Notes under the pieces: model-generated
The model's input: the letters and a program-made list of their open reading frames with translations, nothing else
What the model was told of the DNA's origin: nothing
Database searches by the model: none
Made by a program: the position numbers and the translations under genes
Source: Caldifarciminota bacterium
GTDB lineage: Bacteria > WOR-3 > Hydrothermia > UBA1063 > CAJXJZ01
Length of the DNA: 13,078 bases
Reading direction: 5' to 3'
Assembly (NCBI GenBank): GCA_027073945.1
Contig: JALTEL010000036.1
Coordinates: 1-13,078, forward strand
In this document: positions 1 through 7,293 of the stretch, one piece after another
Position numbering within the stretch: position 1 is the stretch's first letter
Layout of the letters: every line of letters begins with the position of its first letter

Positions 1-120
1 ATCAAGAAGTATTTTACTATTATTTCCTTTTATATGCTCAGATAGGTATGTATAAATCTTATATTCCGTTATTTCGTCTCTTGCAAATTTTGCCATTAAC
101 CTCTGTAATTTTCTGTTCAT
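1..120 (-). CDS. Rubrerythrin/VIT1-type ferritin-like protein, N-terminus (partial)
   Basis: The first 40 codons of a gene that leaves the window at base 1 (3' end missing). The peptide starts MNRKLQRLMAKF and continues RDEITEYKIYTYLSEHIKG. The pattern NEITEYxIYxxL is the first helix of the ferritin-like domain found in rubrerythrin-family proteins, and especially in proteins that join such a domain to a CCC1/VIT1 iron/manganese transporter. Glu19 (in ITEY) would be the first diiron ligand. The remaining ligands and any transporter domain lie outside the window, so the fusion is inferred. The ATG at 120 was chosen because it matches the family N-terminus. It has no Shine-Dalgarno, and the predicted -10 box ends only 6 nt upstream, so the mRNA may be leaderless. 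A second ATG (codon 9) has AGAGG only 3 nt upstream and is the alternative start. Confidence 0.62.
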   Translation of the reverse strand, partial: MNRKLQRLMAKFARDEITEYKIYTYLSEHIKGNNSKILLD

Positions 121-126
121 ATTAAT

Positions 127-155
127 ATATTAAAAGAAATCCGTGGTATGTTCAA
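127..155 (-). promoter_or_regulatory. Predicted sigma70-type promoter for the ferritin-like gene
   Basis: On the minus strand, TTGAAC (plus positions 150-155) and TAATAT (127-132) are separated by exactly 17 nt. The -10 box lies 6 nt upstream of the ATG at 120, so transcription would start at or next to the start codon. The spacer carries ACCACGGA, which parallels ACCGTGGA in the promoter at 3262-3290. This is the only good promoter in the 99-nt gap between the EamA stop and this gene. Confidence 0.6.
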
Positions 156-219
156 CAGATAAACTCTATGCTATCTATATGAGTTAAAAATAACGTTTTC
201 CTTATTGATTAATTTTGTT

Positions 220-1107
220 TTATTTACTGGTATAAAGCTGCTGAATTACTATACCACCCACAATAAATGCAAGCCCCATTATAGATGAGAGTAATATATG
301 TTCACCCACTATATAATGTATAAAGATAAGCGATATGAAAGGGGAGAGGTATATTATATTTGATATGGAAGCATTGTTTTTACTGAGCTGTAATGCCTTG
401 AGCCATACAAGAAAAGTTAATCCCATTTCAAAAAGCCCTATGTAAATGACAAAGACAATGACCTTGAAGCAGGGTATAATGGGCTTCGAAAGCAGTAGAA
501 GTATGATTGCTGTTGCAGGCAAAGAAAATAAAAAGCTCATAAACAGCTTAATTTCAGGTTCTCTTTTGTCTTTTACATTTAGTATCCAGAAGGATGCCCA
601 TATCACCGAACTTGAGACTGCCAGTATATCTCCGGTTATATTGCTAAAATGCATGGAAGAAACATGCCCTCCTGTTGATATGATCATAACCCCTATGAAG
701 CTTAGAACGATTGCTATATAAGATTTTATGTGCATTTTTTGACCGAGGAATATCACCGAAAGAATGGACAGAACAATAGGCCAGGTATAATTCAGGGGTT
801 GTGCTTCCTGAGCTGGCAAAATGGAATAAGCCTTAAATAGTATCAGGTAATAAATAAAAGGATTTAATATCCCCATTAAAAATGAGCGAAATATGTCCCT
901 TCTGGAGCAGTGCAGCAGCGGATACAGCTTTTTTTGCAGCGATATAACTATGAAAAGTGCCAGTGTTGACACAATAGAAGCAAAAAACAGAAGTTGGATA
1001 TAGTCGATCTGTCGCAGCGCAAGCTTAAAAAAAGATGCAACTGTTGACCACAGAAATACCGATATAACAGCAAAAAGGTACGGATTCTTATTAAACTTAG
1101 CTCGCAA
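220..1107 (-). CDS. EamA/DMT-family 10-TM transporter
   Basis: A 295-aa inner-membrane protein of the drug/metabolite transporter superfamily, made of two five-helix EamA repeats. About ten hydrophobic segments are visible, near residues 10-28, 36-55, 73-92, 103-121, 129-146, 158-176, 186-207, 215-235, 246-266 and 272-290. The segment LPAQEAQPLNYTWPI (97-111) is the typical start of the fourth helix of the first repeat, and ALQLSKNNASISNIIYLSP (238-256) is its counterpart in the second. Substrate cannot be told from sequence; relatives export amino acids or other metabolites. The start is a TTG at 1107: an in-frame TGA lies nine codons upstream with no ATG or GTG between, and no ATG follows before the first helices. 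No Shine-Dalgarno precedes it, and it begins 8 nt after the RNase R stop, so translation probably depends on coupling to rnr. Confidence 0.85.
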   Translation of the reverse strand: MRAKFNKNPYLFAVISVFLWSTVASFFKLALRQIDYIQLLFFASIVSTLALFIVISLQKKLYPLLHCSRRDIFRSFLMGILNPFIYYLILFKAYSILPAQEAQPLNYTWPIVLSILSVIFLGQKMHIKSYIAIVLSFIGVMIISTGGHVSSMHFSNITGDILAVSSSVIWASFWILNVKDKREPEIKLFMSFLFSLPATAIILLLLSKPIIPCFKVIVFVIYIGLFEMGLTFLVWLKALQLSKNNASISNIIYLSPFISLIFIHYIVGEHILLSSIMGLAFIVGGIVIQQLYTSK

Positions 1108-1115
1108 CTTGGAAT

Positions 1116-3185
1116 TTAGGCAGGAAAAAGGTCAAGCCTCTTTTTCCATTTATCAACTTTAACGATTTTTACTCTTATATCGTTTCCGAGATATAGGGTT
1201 GTATTTCCATTTAATGTGATTTCACCACCGCCTTCAGCAATTTTAACAGAGCTATTAAATGCGGAAAATGGAACAAATCCATCTATATAAAAATCAACAA
1301 GGTTGACAAACATTCCACTCTCGATAATATTGATGATAACACCATCAAATACTTCCCCCACTTTTTCTTGAAGATAATTAAGTATTTTAAAATCTCTTAA
1401 GTCCCACTCGGCTCTCTGGGCTATTTCTTCTCTCTTTGAAGAAAGCTCGGCAATGTTTGCAAGGAGTGTTCTGTATTTTTCGTCAGTTCTTGGAGTTCCT
1501 GACAAAGTGCTCTTTAAAGTTCTGTGTACGACAAGGTCAGGATACCTTCTTATAGGAGAGGTAAAATGAAGATAATGTGAAAGTGCAAGTCCGAAGTGTC
1601 CAGTATTCTCAGTGCTGTATCGTGCCTTCATGAGTGAACGCAACAATAGATAGGATACCAGTTTCCTTTTCTTTTCATCCCTTATTTTTGATATTGCGCT
1701 GTTGAGTTCTTTATGCAGGTCTGCATCGAATTGTATTTTTCCGCCTGTAAGCATTTTATAATAATCGCTAAAAATGTTTAATTTTTCCAGTTTCGGGGCA
1801 TCATGCACTCTGTAAATAGTCGGGACCTTTTTTTTGCTCAGGAATCTGGCCACCGCTCTATTGGCAAGTATCATAAATTCTTCTACAATTTTCTGGGTTT
1901 TCAATCTGTGTTCCTGTTGAATGCCCGCGATATTACCGCTGTCAGTAAACAATATCTCAGGCTCAGGCAAATCAAAGTCAATGCTTCCACGCTGTTCTCT
2001 CTGTTCAGTCAATATATCTGCAACTTCGTCTGCAAGTGCAAGTGCATGTGAAACCTTTTCGTATATATGCACAGGCACTTTGATAGGTGAATTTTCTGGA
2101 ATCTTTTTGCCTTTTAAAATGGCATCTGCAAGTTTATAGCTCAGTCTTGCCTTTGATTCTATTATTGAAGGGAAAAAGTCAGATGAGATGATGTTGCCAC
2201 TCTTGTCAAGCTGCAGTATAACACTGACAGCGAGTCTCTTTACTCCGGGATTAAGCGAACAGAGGTTATTTGATAAGTGCTCTGGTAGCATGGGAATAAC
2301 CTTATCAAAGAGATAAACACTTGTACCACGCTTTAAAGCCTCAATATCTATCAAAGAATTTTCTTTAACATAGGCAGAAACATCGGCGATATGTATTCCT
2401 ACAGTGTACATATCCTTTGTTCTTCGCACTGAAATGGCGTCATCAAAATCCTTTGCATTTTCAGGATCAATGGTGAAGATGAACTCTTTTTCAAGATTTT
2501 TTCGCAAGCGATTTTCTTTTTGTCCTGTTTTTAATCTTGAAGCTATTTGTTCCATTTTTTTTGTAAAATGTTCTGGAAGCTCATATCTCTCAATAACTGT
2601 AAGTAAATCTACAACAGTTTCATTATCATAGCCTAAGATTCTCTTAACAACAGCAATATTACCCTTCATATAAAAGGATACCCTCTTGCCTTCCCACTCT
2701 TTCTTTTTACCTTTGCCCGAAGCTCTCAACTTCTGTGGTAATGTAAGGTCATCAGGCTCTATATAATACCTGCCATTTCTCTTAAAAATGGAGCCTGTGT
2801 AAACATTATGTTTCCTCTCAACTATTTTTACTACTTCTCCTTCCTGCTTTTTCCCTCTTTTCCTGTTTCTCATTCTAATAAGTACGATATCTCCGTTTCT
2901 TGCACCCTTCATGGCATATCCGGGAATGAAGATATCCCCTCCTTCTTTTAAAAGAAATCCGAATCCTGCGGGGAATTTCTGAATTTCTCCTTGTATTAGA
3001 TGGTTATCCCTGTTAATGACAAATGTGGCCTTTCCCGCATACCTTATCAATTGCCTTTCTACCATTGATTCTAATATATGCCTGAGAATCTCTCTCTCAA
3101 CCTTTTTGCCCAGTCTCCTGTAAATTCCGTTGATTCCAAGAGGTCTTCTGTATTCTTTTAATATTTCCAGTACTTTATTTTCCAT
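1116..3185 (-). CDS. rnr: Ribonuclease R (3'-5' exoribonuclease)
   Basis: A cytoplasmic processive hydrolytic 3'-5' exoribonuclease that degrades structured RNA. Domains in order: a winged-helix N-terminus (about residues 1-57); two cold-shock/OB domains (about 63-122 and 128-185, with FPAGFGFL at 71-78); the RNB catalytic domain (about 235-555); and an S1 domain (about 607-686). The metal-binding aspartates sit in TIDPENAKDFDDA as D240, D246, D248 and D249. The second active-site motif, HFTSPIRRYPDLVVHR, is at 540-555. At 689 aa it is shorter than E. coli RNase R because it lacks the long basic C-terminal tail; all catalytic parts are present. The ATG at 3185 has AGAGGTAAG upstream, ending about 9 nt away. 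Its own promoter lies at 3262-3290. The EamA gene follows after 8 nt, so the two form a small operon. Confidence 0.95.
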   Translation of the reverse strand: MENKVLEILKEYRRPLGINGIYRRLGKKVEREILRHILESMVERQLIRYAGKATFVINRDNHLIQGEIQKFPAGFGFLLKEGGDIFIPGYAMKGARNGDIVLIRMRNRKRGKKQEGEVVKIVERKHNVYTGSIFKRNGRYYIEPDDLTLPQKLRASGKGKKKEWEGKRVSFYMKGNIAVVKRILGYDNETVVDLLTVIERYELPEHFTKKMEQIASRLKTGQKENRLRKNLEKEFIFTIDPENAKDFDDAISVRRTKDMYTVGIHIADVSAYVKENSLIDIEALKRGTSVYLFDKVIPMLPEHLSNNLCSLNPGVKRLAVSVILQLDKSGNIISSDFFPSIIESKARLSYKLADAILKGKKIPENSPIKVPVHIYEKVSHALALADEVADILTEQREQRGSIDFDLPEPEILFTDSGNIAGIQQEHRLKTQKIVEEFMILANRAVARFLSKKKVPTIYRVHDAPKLEKLNIFSDYYKMLTGGKIQFDADLHKELNSAISKIRDEKKRKLVSYLLLRSLMKARYSTENTGHFGLALSHYLHFTSPIRRYPDLVVHRTLKSTLSGTPRTDEKYRTLLANIAELSSKREEIAQRAEWDLRDFKILNYLQEKVGEVFDGVIINIIESGMFVNLVDFYIDGFVPFSAFNSSVKIAEGGGEITLNGNTTLYLGNDIRVKIVKVDKWKKRLDLFPA

Positions 3186-3470
3186 TTATGTTACTTACCT
3201 CTGCTTTAAGTGTTTATAATTTTGCATAATTAATGCATTTCCTTTATATATTTGCTTCTTAATTATAAACCAATTCCACGGTGCGTTCAAACTGTTAGTT
3301 GGCATAAGGACATTTGTTGCATTCTGTGACTATACTTGCCGTGATTAGACGTCTGTAATTGAAGCATTCTAATTTTAGGTGGGATAAAAGAGATTTCATA
3401 TATATGCCTACTGAATCAAATATTTGACGAACTGAAAAATATTGCCAGAATTATAGAAATTGGGGCCCCA
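3186..3470. other. 285-nt non-coding gap between rluD and rnr
   Basis: This is the longest gene-free stretch. Nearest rnr it holds a promoter (3262-3290) and an implied leader of about 70 nt. The leader carries a dyad, TGCAT-AATTA-ATGCA, at 3223-3237. The rluD-proximal part has several short perfect palindromes: TGGGGCCCCA at 3461-3470 (next to the rluD stop), TCAAATATTTGA at 3416-3427, CATATATATG at 3397-3406 and AGACGTCT at 3347-3354. No intrinsic terminator with a proper loop and T-run was found, and no tRNA-like fold. The longest open frame, 36 codons at 3195-3305 on the minus strand, overlaps the promoter and is not believed. Confidence 0.6.
3262..3290 (-). promoter_or_regulatory. Predicted sigma70-type promoter for rnr
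   Basis: On the minus strand, TTGAAC (plus 3285-3290) is followed after exactly 17 nt by a consensus TATAAT (3262-3267). Transcription would begin near 3255, giving a leader of about 70 nt before the rnr ATG at 3185. The spacer contains ACCGTGGAATT. Its CCGTGG core is the reverse complement of the CCACGG core in the promoter at 127-155. The near-consensus boxes and ideal spacing make this the best promoter in the window. Confidence 0.75.
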
Positions 3471-4448
3471 TTATATAGCGGTTAAATATTCTATTAGTCC
3501 TTTCATATCATCGGGCAAGTCCACTTCAAAGCTAACTCTTTGATTTTTGCCGGGATGAAAGAAAGAAAGTTGCCATGCATGAAGAGCCTGCCTGTCTATA
3601 AGGTTAAGTATTTCTCGAACTTCTCCGTTGAAAATGGATGGTACTACATGAAATATTTTCCTTGGGTCTCTGCCCGAATAAGTGGGGTCTCCCACGACAG
3701 GATGGTCAATGTATTCGAGATGCACTCTTATCTGGTGTGTTCTTCCCGTATGGAGATTGAGTTGCAGCAATGTTGCTATTTTCGCAAAGCGTTTTAATAC
3801 TATAAAGTCTGTTATAGCATTTCTGGATTTAAATGGTGTAACTGCCATCCGCTTTCTGTCAATAGGATGCCTGCCTATTGGAGCCTCCACAGTACCTGAA
3901 TTGTTGCTGATTATTCCCCAAACCACTGCAATGTAAGTTCTTCTGGCACTTTTTTCTTCCATCTGTCTGCCCAGGCTAATAAGCGCTTTTTCACTTTTGG
4001 CAACGACCATTAATCCTGTTGTGTCTTTGTCCAGCCTGTGGACAATGCCAGGTCTTGTTTTGTCAGATGTGCCGGCAAGATTTTTATATCTACCTAACAG
4101 CGCATTGACCAGTGTGCCTGTGACATTGCCTTTTGCAGGATGCACCACAAGACCTTTGGGCTTATTCACGATAATTACATCATCGTCCTCATAAACTATT
4201 GGCACAGGAAAGTTCTCCACCACAACGGAATAAGGCTCTTTAATCTCAAATTCTGCGTATATTCTGTCGCCTTCTTTTATTTTATAACCGGGCTTTGTTT
4301 CCTTGCCATTAACAGTAACTTTTCCTTCTTTTATCAGTCTTTCCGCTCCTGAGCGCGAAAGACCTATACCTCCTTTGATTAGATACAAGTCAAGTCTTGT
4401 ATTTTGCATTTTCCTTGAAACTACTCTCTCAAATGTCTTTTTTACCAT
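3471..4448 (-). CDS. rluD: RluA-family pseudouridine synthase, RluD type
   Basis: Converts specific uridines, probably in 23S rRNA helix 69, to pseudouridine. An N-terminal S4 RNA-binding domain (about residues 17-72, with LSRSGAERLIKEGKVTVNGK at 30-49) precedes the RluA catalytic domain (about 84-312). The catalytic loop HRLDKDTTG is at 137-145, with Asp140 as the nucleophile. VNKPKGLVVHP (94-104), NLHTGRTHQIRVHL (231-244) and HPVVGDPTYSG (249-259) are further family motifs. The 325-aa length is normal. The ATG at 4448 lies 9 nt after the stop of the upstream HD-domain gene, with no clear Shine-Dalgarno. The ATG at codon 14 (4409, preceded by AAGGA at very short spacing) starts just before the S4 domain and is a reasonable alternative. 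It is probably the last gene of the long run that begins beyond 13078. The exact target site is inferred from family resemblance. Confidence 0.92.
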   Translation of the reverse strand: MVKKTFERVVSRKMQNTRLDLYLIKGGIGLSRSGAERLIKEGKVTVNGKETKPGYKIKEGDRIYAEFEIKEPYSVVVENFPVPIVYEDDDVIIVNKPKGLVVHPAKGNVTGTLVNALLGRYKNLAGTSDKTRPGIVHRLDKDTTGLMVVAKSEKALISLGRQMEEKSARRTYIAVVWGIISNNSGTVEAPIGRHPIDRKRMAVTPFKSRNAITDFIVLKRFAKIATLLQLNLHTGRTHQIRVHLEYIDHPVVGDPTYSGRDPRKIFHVVPSIFNGEVREILNLIDRQALHAWQLSFFHPGKNQRVSFEVDLPDDMKGLIEYLTAI

Positions 4449-4457
4449 TAAGTAGGT

Positions 4458-5420
4458 TTATTCTTCAAAAGGTTCTGGATTATAAATCTGTCTGCCCAAT
4501 ATTTTTATAAATTGACTCCATGTGCCGGGTTCTGCGGATGTATCCTGGGAATTGTTCAAATAACCCCATATCTTGGCATCCATATTGTCCGCAAAGTGCA
4601 GTATTTGTGCCTCAACAGTGCGTGGAATCACAGGGGAACCCCATTCCAGTTGTCCGTGATGTGATAAAATCATATGAGATACAAGAAGTTCAAGTTCTGA
4701 TGGGAATTTGCTCATTATACTCAATCTGCTGTGAATCCTGCTCTTTACCATTTCGTATCCTATTGTTATATGACCGAGCAATCTACCTTCACTGGTTTGT
4801 TCTATACGTGGTAAAATGCGGTATTCCCTTAGCTTACCTATGTCATGAAGCAGAGCACCTGCAGTAAGTGTATCAATATCAACATTCGAATAATTTTTTG
4901 AAATACTTATACAAAGCTTTGTTACAGAAAGAGTATGCTCCAGCAGGCCCCCAATGTAATTATGGTGCATAGAAATAGCAGCTGGCCATTTTTTAAATAA
5001 TTCAGCGAATTCCTTATCTTCGGTGAAAAAAGATGATAGCAGGGCTTTTGCGTATCTGTTACCAGTATTTTTTACAATACTTAGAATTTCATTATACATT
5101 GCTTCTATATTCTTATTGGTGTGCGGTAAGAAACTATCCGAACGGGCCTCTTTAAGTAAAAAAATATTATCGATTTTTATACTTAAAGTATTCTGATACT
5201 CCTGAACAAAACCTGACACTTGATAGACCTTTCCCGGTTCGAGCATATTTTTATATTCGTTGATTTTGTCAAAAATCACGGCTTTTATTTCACCTGTGAC
5301 ATCTCGCAGTATAAGTTCCAGATAGCTTGTACCCTTTTTAGATAATTTTATATTTTTTTCAACGAGCATAAGTGTCAGATCAACCTGCCCACTATCCTTT
5401 CCAAGTTCTTTTACCTTCAT
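4458..5420 (-). CDS. yhaM: OB-fold/HD-domain 3'-5' exoribonuclease, YhaM type
   Basis: A cytoplasmic nuclease of the YhaM/CBF1 type: an OB-fold nucleic-acid-binding domain (about residues 13-90, with LELILRDVTGEIKAVIFD at 34-51) joined to an HD metal-dependent phosphohydrolase domain (about 150-285). Metal-binding candidates are the histidines in MHHNYIGGLLEHT (151-163), the His192-Asp193 pair in ALLHDIGK (189-196), His217, the His pair in LSHHG (252-256) and an Asp in FADNMD (276-281). At 320 aa it is close to Bacillus YhaM in length and layout, where the enzyme is a 3'-5' exonuclease; activity here is inferred. The ATG at 5420 has GGGGTG 5 nt upstream, overlapping the stop codon of the previous gene. 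It follows the envelope genes after only 4 nt and precedes the pseudouridine synthase by 9 nt. Confidence 0.88.
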   Translation of the reverse strand: MKVKELGKDSGQVDLTLMLVEKNIKLSKKGTSYLELILRDVTGEIKAVIFDKINEYKNMLEPGKVYQVSGFVQEYQNTLSIKIDNIFLLKEARSDSFLPHTNKNIEAMYNEILSIVKNTGNRYAKALLSSFFTEDKEFAELFKKWPAAISMHHNYIGGLLEHTLSVTKLCISISKNYSNVDIDTLTAGALLHDIGKLREYRILPRIEQTSEGRLLGHITIGYEMVKSRIHSRLSIMSKFPSELELLVSHMILSHHGQLEWGSPVIPRTVEAQILHFADNMDAKIWGYLNNSQDTSAEPGTWSQFIKILGRQIYNPEPFEE

Positions 5421-5424
5421 TAAT

Positions 5425-6273
5425 TCACCCCGTTATTATATCAATACGTGTTATTTTTATATCATCATTACCAAAATACCCGGATTTAATCTGGATGTTA
5501 GATGGGTCAATGGGAAGTCTTTTTTTGAGCTCTTTTTTCAATACCGCAATTCTCTTTTCGGTAATATAACTAACATCTGATATAAGTTTGATAATAACTC
5601 CGTTTGCATAATGTATTTTTATGAAATTTGCGATTTCATCCAGATGCTCTTCTGCATCAGGTTTCAACTTATAGCTCCCTTTTTGAAAAATGTAGTCAGC
5701 AGCAACTGAAGCGAAGTATTTATCCTTTGATTTGCCGCATATACCGGGGAAGACTATGTCATTCCCAATTATTTCCCTCTTTCTTCCATATTCATCAAGG
5801 TAGGTAAGAATGGCAGAGTAAGTTGCCCCTGGGAATATAAAGTTGTCTCCGTTTTTCCCGTTCCATATAACCTCTTTCGGGGGTTTTCCCTTACCATCAT
5901 ATTCCCTCACGACCCTACCAAAGGGGTCTATGATGGTAAATTTCCATTTTCTGGATTTTTGCGAGAGATGAGGAATTTCCAAACTAACTTTTTCCTTTAT
6001 AATAGAATTTTCAACTGGAACATTGATATATTGAGAATGAAATTTTATTGATGAATAAAAATAGCTTTCCGATAGGCCCGATATTTTCAGTGAAAGTTCT
6101 TTTTCTCTTTTGGCCATAATGGATTCTACCGGCTGTAAAGCAAAGGGTAGCAACACTGTTTGCGGCTTTTTATAATCTGTAATGCTAAACCTGGCTTTTT
6201 GTTTTACAACCTCTTTCTGTTGAATGGGTGTCTGCCCAAACAAAAGCATTGGTAATAAGAATGGTATAAACAT
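5425..6273 (-). CDS. Exported FlgD-like Ig plus degenerate OmpA-like protein
   Basis: A 282-aa protein of no recognised gene name. Residues 1-14 (MFIPFLLPMLLFGQ) look like a short signal peptide, though the usual leading lysine or arginine is absent. No lipobox cysteine is visible. Residues about 90-175 form a FlgD-like Ig domain (IIDPFGRVVREYDGKGKPP at 114-132, WNGKNG at 137-142), closely similar to the C-terminal domain of the PorV-like protein at 11322-12518. Residues about 186-282 resemble an OmpA/Pal C-terminal domain: FQKGSYKLKPDAEEHLDEIA (196-215) is the usual beta-helix opening, and TEKRIAVLKKEL (238-249) stands where the RA..V..YL helix occurs. The GHTD motif and its loop are shortened, so peptidoglycan binding is uncertain. 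Its place after tonB suggests a Pal-like partner. The start is supported by AGGAGG at 6279-6284. Confidence 0.7.
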   Translation of the reverse strand: MFIPFLLPMLLFGQTPIQQKEVVKQKARFSITDYKKPQTVLLPFALQPVESIMAKREKELSLKISGLSESYFYSSIKFHSQYINVPVENSIIKEKVSLEIPHLSQKSRKWKFTIIDPFGRVVREYDGKGKPPKEVIWNGKNGDNFIFPGATYSAILTYLDEYGRKREIIGNDIVFPGICGKSKDKYFASVAADYIFQKGSYKLKPDAEEHLDEIANFIKIHYANGVIIKLISDVSYITEKRIAVLKKELKKRLPIDPSNIQIKSGYFGNDDIKITRIDIITG

Positions 6274-6278
6274 ACTGT

Positions 6279-6284
6279 CCTCCT
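6279..6284 (-). promoter_or_regulatory. Strong ribosome binding site overlapping the tonB stop codon
   Basis: AGGAGG lies 5 nt upstream of the ATG at 6273, and its first bases fall inside the TAG stop codon of the TonB-like gene (6283-6285). A ribosome ending on tonB would cover this site, so expression of the downstream gene may depend on tonB translation. It is one of the two strongest Shine-Dalgarno sequences in the envelope operon. Confidence 0.75.
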
Positions 6285-7293
6285 AAATAAGCTCAAAAAT
6301 CACAGTTAAAATACCCCAATTTTCTTCACTGCTCTTAATAGGTTCGAATACCCATGACTTGAGGGCATCCATTGCCGCCTTATCAAGTTCCGGGTATCCC
6401 GAACTCTTCACTATAAAAATATCCTGCCGCACTCTGCCATCTTCCGTCACGTAAAACTTCAAAATGACCGTTCCTTCTGCCCCTTCTCTCAGCGCCATTT
6501 CGGGATATAGCGGGGTAATCCTGTGCAGTATTTTTCTGTTCTTCAGTGGACCCGAAAGAGAAATTGCAGGTTTTGTACGTTTTTTCCTACGAGTTTTCTT
6601 CAGGCTTATTTGTGGGGGCTGTGGTCTTTTTATAACATTTTCATTACTTTCCTGTTCCAGTGCCTTTAGTTCAGAACCGCTTTTCTCTGTGAGCTTAATC
6701 CTTCCTGCAGGGACACCTTCCCTGCCGATAAGTTTTTCTCCCCCGTCATTCCCGGAAAGACCTTGAGAGGAAAGATTTATGCCTGATACAGGTTTTTCTT
6801 TAAGGATTTGTTCAGTTGATTTGCCTTTGCCGCTGAAAGACAGGACAACATCAGCCCCTTCTACATCCGCGTTTTCCGGTACATTATTTAAGTTTATACT
6901 TGCAGATGATAGTTCAGGCATTTGTGATTTTCCTCCTTCTATGGATATTGAAGGTCCCGGTACAGAGGGTTGTTCGAGATTGCTCTTCTCAATTTTTATC
7001 TTTTCCGGCTCAGAGCCTGCTATGCGAAGCTTTTTCTCAGATTTGTTTATATTAAGCACATTTCCCGTATTTGTCATTTTTTTGTTTTCCATAGCTTTTT
7101 GTCTTGCAATCAACTTCAATACCTTTGGATTTACCTTTTTGTTCATATGTTCTTCAAGAAGACTAACTTCTCTGAGTTCAGCAATTTCTCTTTGTTTTTT
7201 CTTCGTGTATTTAGAAGAGTAGTACAATATACCTGCATGTATCAAAACGGATATTAAGATTCCTATAAGAAAATTTCTTGTTTCTACATTCAT
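6283..7293 (-). CDS. tonB: TonB/TolA-like energy transducer
   Basis: An inner-membrane-anchored periplasmic protein that would pass force from the ExbB/ExbD motor to the outer membrane. One N-terminal membrane anchor (residues 8-27) precedes a long linker (about 28-255) and a C-terminal TonB domain (about 256-336). The domain shows TPLYPEMALREGAEGTV (260-276), then SSGYPELDKAAMDAL (297-311) and WVFEPI (314-319), all standard TonB family marks. The linker is not rich in Pro-Glu/Pro-Lys repeats. It has seven scattered short segments of the form I/L-x-L/I/F with Ser or Asn (for example SISIEG, GINLSS, AISLSG) and a basic patch KKTRRKKRTK (232-241). The ATG overlaps the previous stop as ATGA, with only a weak GAAGAAG upstream. 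No TonB-dependent receptor is in the window, and the neighbours look Tol-Pal-like, so a TolA-like role is equally possible. Confidence 0.88.
   Translation of the reverse strand: MNVETRNFLIGILISVLIHAGILYYSSKYTKKKQREIAELREVSLLEEHMNKKVNPKVLKLIARQKAMENKKMTNTGNVLNINKSEKKLRIAGSEPEKIKIEKSNLEQPSVPGPSISIEGGKSQMPELSSASINLNNVPENADVEGADVVLSFSGKGKSTEQILKEKPVSGINLSSQGLSGNDGGEKLIGREGVPAGRIKLTEKSGSELKALEQESNENVIKRPQPPQISLKKTRRKKRTKPAISLSGPLKNRKILHRITPLYPEMALREGAEGTVILKFYVTEDGRVRQDIFIVKSSGYPELDKAAMDALKSWVFEPIKSSEENWGILTVIFELI

Noticed and set aside
186..206. Possible terminator after the EamA gene (AATAA/TTATT arms followed by Ts on the minus strand)
   Set aside because: The stem is five A-T pairs only with an 8-nt loop, too weak to be called an intrinsic terminator.
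3195..3305. A 36-codon minus-strand reading frame just upstream of rnr (starting MPTNSLNAPWNW)
   Set aside because: It has no Shine-Dalgarno, and its ATG lies upstream of the predicted rnr transcription start, covering the -35 and -10 boxes. It is probably an accident of the promoter sequence.
3280..3310. A GTTCAA sequence resembling a tRNA T-arm
   Set aside because: No acceptor, D or anticodon arms can be formed around it. It is the complement of the TTGAAC -35 box.
3461..3470. TGGGGCCCCA as a terminator for rluD
   Set aside because: It is a perfect palindrome with no loop, and no T-run follows on the minus strand, so it cannot form a normal intrinsic terminator hairpin.
6464..7222. Plus-strand open frames opposite the TonB-like gene
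   Set aside because: They are antisense shadows of a clear TonB family gene, rich in Ser, Phe and Leu as expected for complements of Glu/Lys/Gly codons, with no family motifs.
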